From Gammaproteobacteria bacterium UBA3067 (GTDB lineage Bacteria > Pseudomonadota > Gammaproteobacteria > Pseudomonadales > UBA3067): a DNA stretch of 6,207 nt. Location of the stretch: NCBI GenBank assembly GCA_002366835.1, contig DFBZ01000102.1, forward strand, positions 1 to 6,207. Direction: 5' to 3'. A program made the position numbers and the translations under genes. Numbering within the stretch: position 1 is the stretch's first letter; each line of letters begins with the position of its first letter. Of the stretch, positions 4,293 through 6,207 are shown piece by piece. A model generated the notes under the pieces. It saw nothing but the letters and a program-made list of their open reading frames with translations. It ran no database searches and was not told the DNA's origin.

Positions 4293-6083
4293 ATGCGAAC
4301 CCATTATTGTGGTGAATTAAACGAAGAGCACAACGAGCAAACCGTAGAATTATGTGGATGGGTTCACCGTCGCCGAGATCACGGCGGCGTTATTTTCCTA
4401 GATATGCGAGACAGGGATGGCATTACCCAAGTGGTCATTGATCCTGATACAGAAGAGGCTTTTGCCCTCGCAGAAAAAGTGCGTGGTGAGTATGTTCTGA
4501 AGATTAAAGGTCGTGTACGTCCACGGCCAGAAGGTACTGTTAATACAGAGATGCCTACTGGGCAAATCGAGGTGTTGGCGAAAGAGTTACTTATTCTGAA
4601 TAAATCAGCCACGCCTCCTTTCCAGTTGGATGAGCATCAGTCAGTGGGTGAAGACGTTCGCTTGCGGCATCGTTATGTTGATCTGCGTCGTCCAGAAATG
4701 CTTGAGCGCTTACGTTTTCGTTCTCGTGTTACGTCAAACATGCGCCATTATCTAGAAAAAAATGGTTTTTTGGATATCGAAACACCTATTTTGACCCGAG
4801 AAACGCCAGAAGGTGCGCGAGACTATTTGGTGCCTAGCCGAACTCACAACGGCCAGTTTTTCGCCCTGCCTCAGTCACCGCAATTGTTCAAACAGTTACT
4901 GATGGTTTCCGGTGTAGATCGTTACTACCAAATTGCCAAATGCTTTCGAGATGAAGACTTGAGAGCAGACCGACAGCCAGAATTCACGCAGGTCGATATC
5001 GAAGCTTCGTTTATTGATGAAGAATTTATTATCGCCCTTGCAGAAGGCATGATGGTTGATCTGTTTAAGGATGTTCTAGACGTAGATCTCGGCACCTTTC
5101 CCCGAATGACTTACGCGGAAGCCATGACGCGTTTTGGTAGCGATAAGCCTGATTTACGTATTCCGCTTGAGCTGATAGAAGTCGGCGACTTAATGAAAGC
5201 GGTAGATTTTAAAGTTTTTTCCGGCCCCGCAAACGATGAAAATGGCCGCGTGGCAGCTTTGCGCCTACCCAAAGGGGGCGAGCTAAGCCGTAAGCACATT
5301 GATGAATATACTAAATTTGTCGGTATCTACGGTGCGAGAGGCCTGGCTTACATCAAAGTAAATGATCGAGAGCAGGGCAAAGAGGGTTTGCAGTCTCCGA
5401 TTCTTAAGTTCCTACCTGATGAAGTGGTAGAAGAAATATTAAGTCGAGTGGCGGCTGAAAGTGGTGATATTGTTTTCTTCGGCGCGGATAAAACAAAAGT
5501 TGTGAACGAAGCGCTTGGCGCTTTACGGGTGAAATTGGGCGAAGATCGCCAGTTGTATACTCAAGCGTGGGCACCTCTTTGGGTTGTGGACTTTCCCATG
5601 TTTGAAGAAACAGATAGTGGTCAATGGACACCCCTTCACCACCCCTTCACTCGACCATCCTGCAGCATCGAAGAGCTGGAGGCGAATCCAGGCGAAGCAC
5701 TTTCCTGTGCTTGGGATATCGTATTGAATGGCACAGAGTTAGGCGGCGGCTCCATTCGTATTCACGAAACAGAGATGCAACAACAGGTATTCAAAATTCT
5801 CGGAATCGGTGAAGAGGAAGCGCGCGAAAAATTCAGCTTCCTCCTCGATGCTCTGCAATTTGGCTGCCCACCTCACGGCGGCTTGGCATTTGGCCTCGAC
5901 CGTTTAGTGATGTTGATGACCGGCGCTCAGACTATTCGCGATGTTATTGCCTTTCCAAAAACGCAAACTGCGGCTTGTATGCTGACTAATGCGCCATCGG
6001 CAGTTGCCAGTGAAAAATTACGTGATGTGGGAATCCGCTTGCGACAAAAAGTAACGGAGCAGAGCGCGGACGCAGAGCAGTAA
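4293..6083 (+). CDS. aspS: Aspartyl-tRNA synthetase, bacterial type, predicted non-discriminating
   Basis: This cytoplasmic class IIb enzyme of 596 residues (E. coli AspRS has 590) charges tRNA with aspartate. The N-terminal OB-fold anticodon-binding domain spans about 1-105 (CGWVHRRRDHGG at 21-32). The catalytic domain follows, with motif 1 around 150-165 (GFLDIETP), the aspartate-site loop QSPQLFKQ (194-201), motif 2 KCFRDEDLRADRQPEFTQ (216-233, Arg219) and motif 3 GLAFGLDRL (530-538, Arg537). The bacterial insertion domain occupies roughly 285-425. All catalytic motifs are intact. His30 and Gly81 align with His31 and Gly82 of Pseudomonas aeruginosa AspRS, where E. coli has Leu and Lys; these residues are linked to acceptance of tRNA(Asn), so the enzyme probably also makes Asp-tRNA(Asn). 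The ATG aligns with the E. coli start; an AGG ten bases upstream serves as ribosome binding site. yebC begins 55 bases downstream with no terminator between, indicating an operon. Confidence 0.99.
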   Translation: MRTHYCGELNEEHNEQTVELCGWVHRRRDHGGVIFLDMRDRDGITQVVIDPDTEEAFALAEKVRGEYVLKIKGRVRPRPEGTVNTEMPTGQIEVLAKELLILNKSATPPFQLDEHQSVGEDVRLRHRYVDLRRPEMLERLRFRSRVTSNMRHYLEKNGFLDIETPILTRETPEGARDYLVPSRTHNGQFFALPQSPQLFKQLLMVSGVDRYYQIAKCFRDEDLRADRQPEFTQVDIEASFIDEEFIIALAEGMMVDLFKDVLDVDLGTFPRMTYAEAMTRFGSDKPDLRIPLELIEVGDLMKAVDFKVFSGPANDENGRVAALRLPKGGELSRKHIDEYTKFVGIYGARGLAYIKVNDREQGKEGLQSPILKFLPDEVVEEILSRVAAESGDIVFFGADKTKVVNEALGALRVKLGEDRQLYTQAWAPLWVVDFPMFEETDSGQWTPLHHPFTRPSCSIEELEANPGEALSCAWDIVLNGTELGGGSIRIHETEMQQQVFKILGIGEEEAREKFSFLLDALQFGCPPHGGLAFGLDRLVMLMTGAQTIRDVIAFPKTQTAACMLTNAPSAVASEKLRDVGIRLRQKVTEQSADAEQ

Positions 6084-6138
6084 AAACAATACAGAAAGCG
6101 TGGCGACCAGGTTAGCTTGATAGAAAAAGAGACTCATT

Positions 6139-6207
6139 ATGGCAGGACACAGTAAATGGGCGAATATCCGCCACCGCAAAGCGGGGCAGGATGCAAAGCG
6201 CGGAAAA
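6139..6207 (+). CDS. yebC: YebC/PmpR (TACO1) family protein, N-terminal 23 codons only
   Basis: The visible peptide starts MAGHSKWANIRHRK and continues AGQDAKRGK, the invariant opening of the YebC/PmpR/TACO1 family; the rest lies beyond the window. Members have been described both as transcriptional regulators (PmpR in Pseudomonas) and as ribosome-associated factors that help translate difficult, proline-rich stretches. AAGAG seven bases before the ATG is a modest ribosome binding site. The order aspS-yebC-ruvC-ruvA-ruvB is standard in gammaproteobacteria, so ruvC is expected next. The 55 bases after aspS show no terminator, so co-transcription with aspS is likely. Confidence 0.95.
   Translation, partial: MAGHSKWANIRHRKAGQDAKRGK

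Noticed and set aside
4379..5812. Open frames of 60-80 codons overlapping aspS
   Set aside because: They are overlaid on intact, conserved aspS coding sequence and show no family resemblance.

Overview
This window reads as ordinary housekeeping chromosome from a gammaproteobacterium. The protein sequences (a Pseudomonas-like AspRS, an E. coli/Pseudomonas-like ProRS with the editing insertion, and an FmdB zinc ribbon ahead of aspS and yebC) suggest a Pseudomonadales/Cellvibrionales-type or marine relative. The genus cannot be fixed from sequence alone. From memory, proS and aspS-yebC-ruvC also lie close together in Pseudomonas, so the layout looks like a variant of a conserved neighbourhood. 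There is no sign of a mobile element, CRISPR array, tRNA/rRNA or phage gene, and base and codon use looks even throughout.

Left part, positions 1-3412. A 5'-truncated GGDEF diguanylate cyclase on the + strand converges on a minus-strand series that reads right to left: an HU-family DNA-binding protein (3412-3053), prolyl-tRNA synthetase proS (2910-1186) and a secreted SLT-type lytic transglycosylase (1136-525). proS and the transglycosylase are 49 bases apart and probably co-transcribed. The transglycosylase and cyclase genes share their stop codons on a TTAA, and the probable terminator of the transglycosylase transcript lies inside the cyclase coding sequence. The HU gene is separated from proS by 142 bases that hold a GC-rich hairpin.

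Middle, 3413-3837. This is a divergent intergenic region of 425 bases with no convincing gene. It carries a sigma70-like promoter facing left (HU) and one facing right (FmdB), and the predicted HU leader is long, A/C-rich and ends in an AACAACAA motif that abuts the ribosome binding site.

Right part, 3838-6207. An FmdB-family zinc-ribbon gene with a strong Shine-Dalgarno is followed by a clear intrinsic terminator. Then come aspartyl-tRNA synthetase aspS and the first 23 codons of yebC, probably leading into ruvCAB beyond the window. The AspRS carries His30 and Gly81, the residues linked in Pseudomonas aeruginosa to non-discriminating charging of tRNA(Asp) and tRNA(Asn), so the host is predicted to make Asn-tRNA(Asn) through GatCAB.

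I did not find an undescribed multi-gene system. The points most worth following are the predicted non-discriminating AspRS, the HU variant with its lengthened DNA-binding arm and possible post-transcriptional control, the terminator embedded in a convergent gene, and the terminator that isolates aspS without an obvious promoter behind it.
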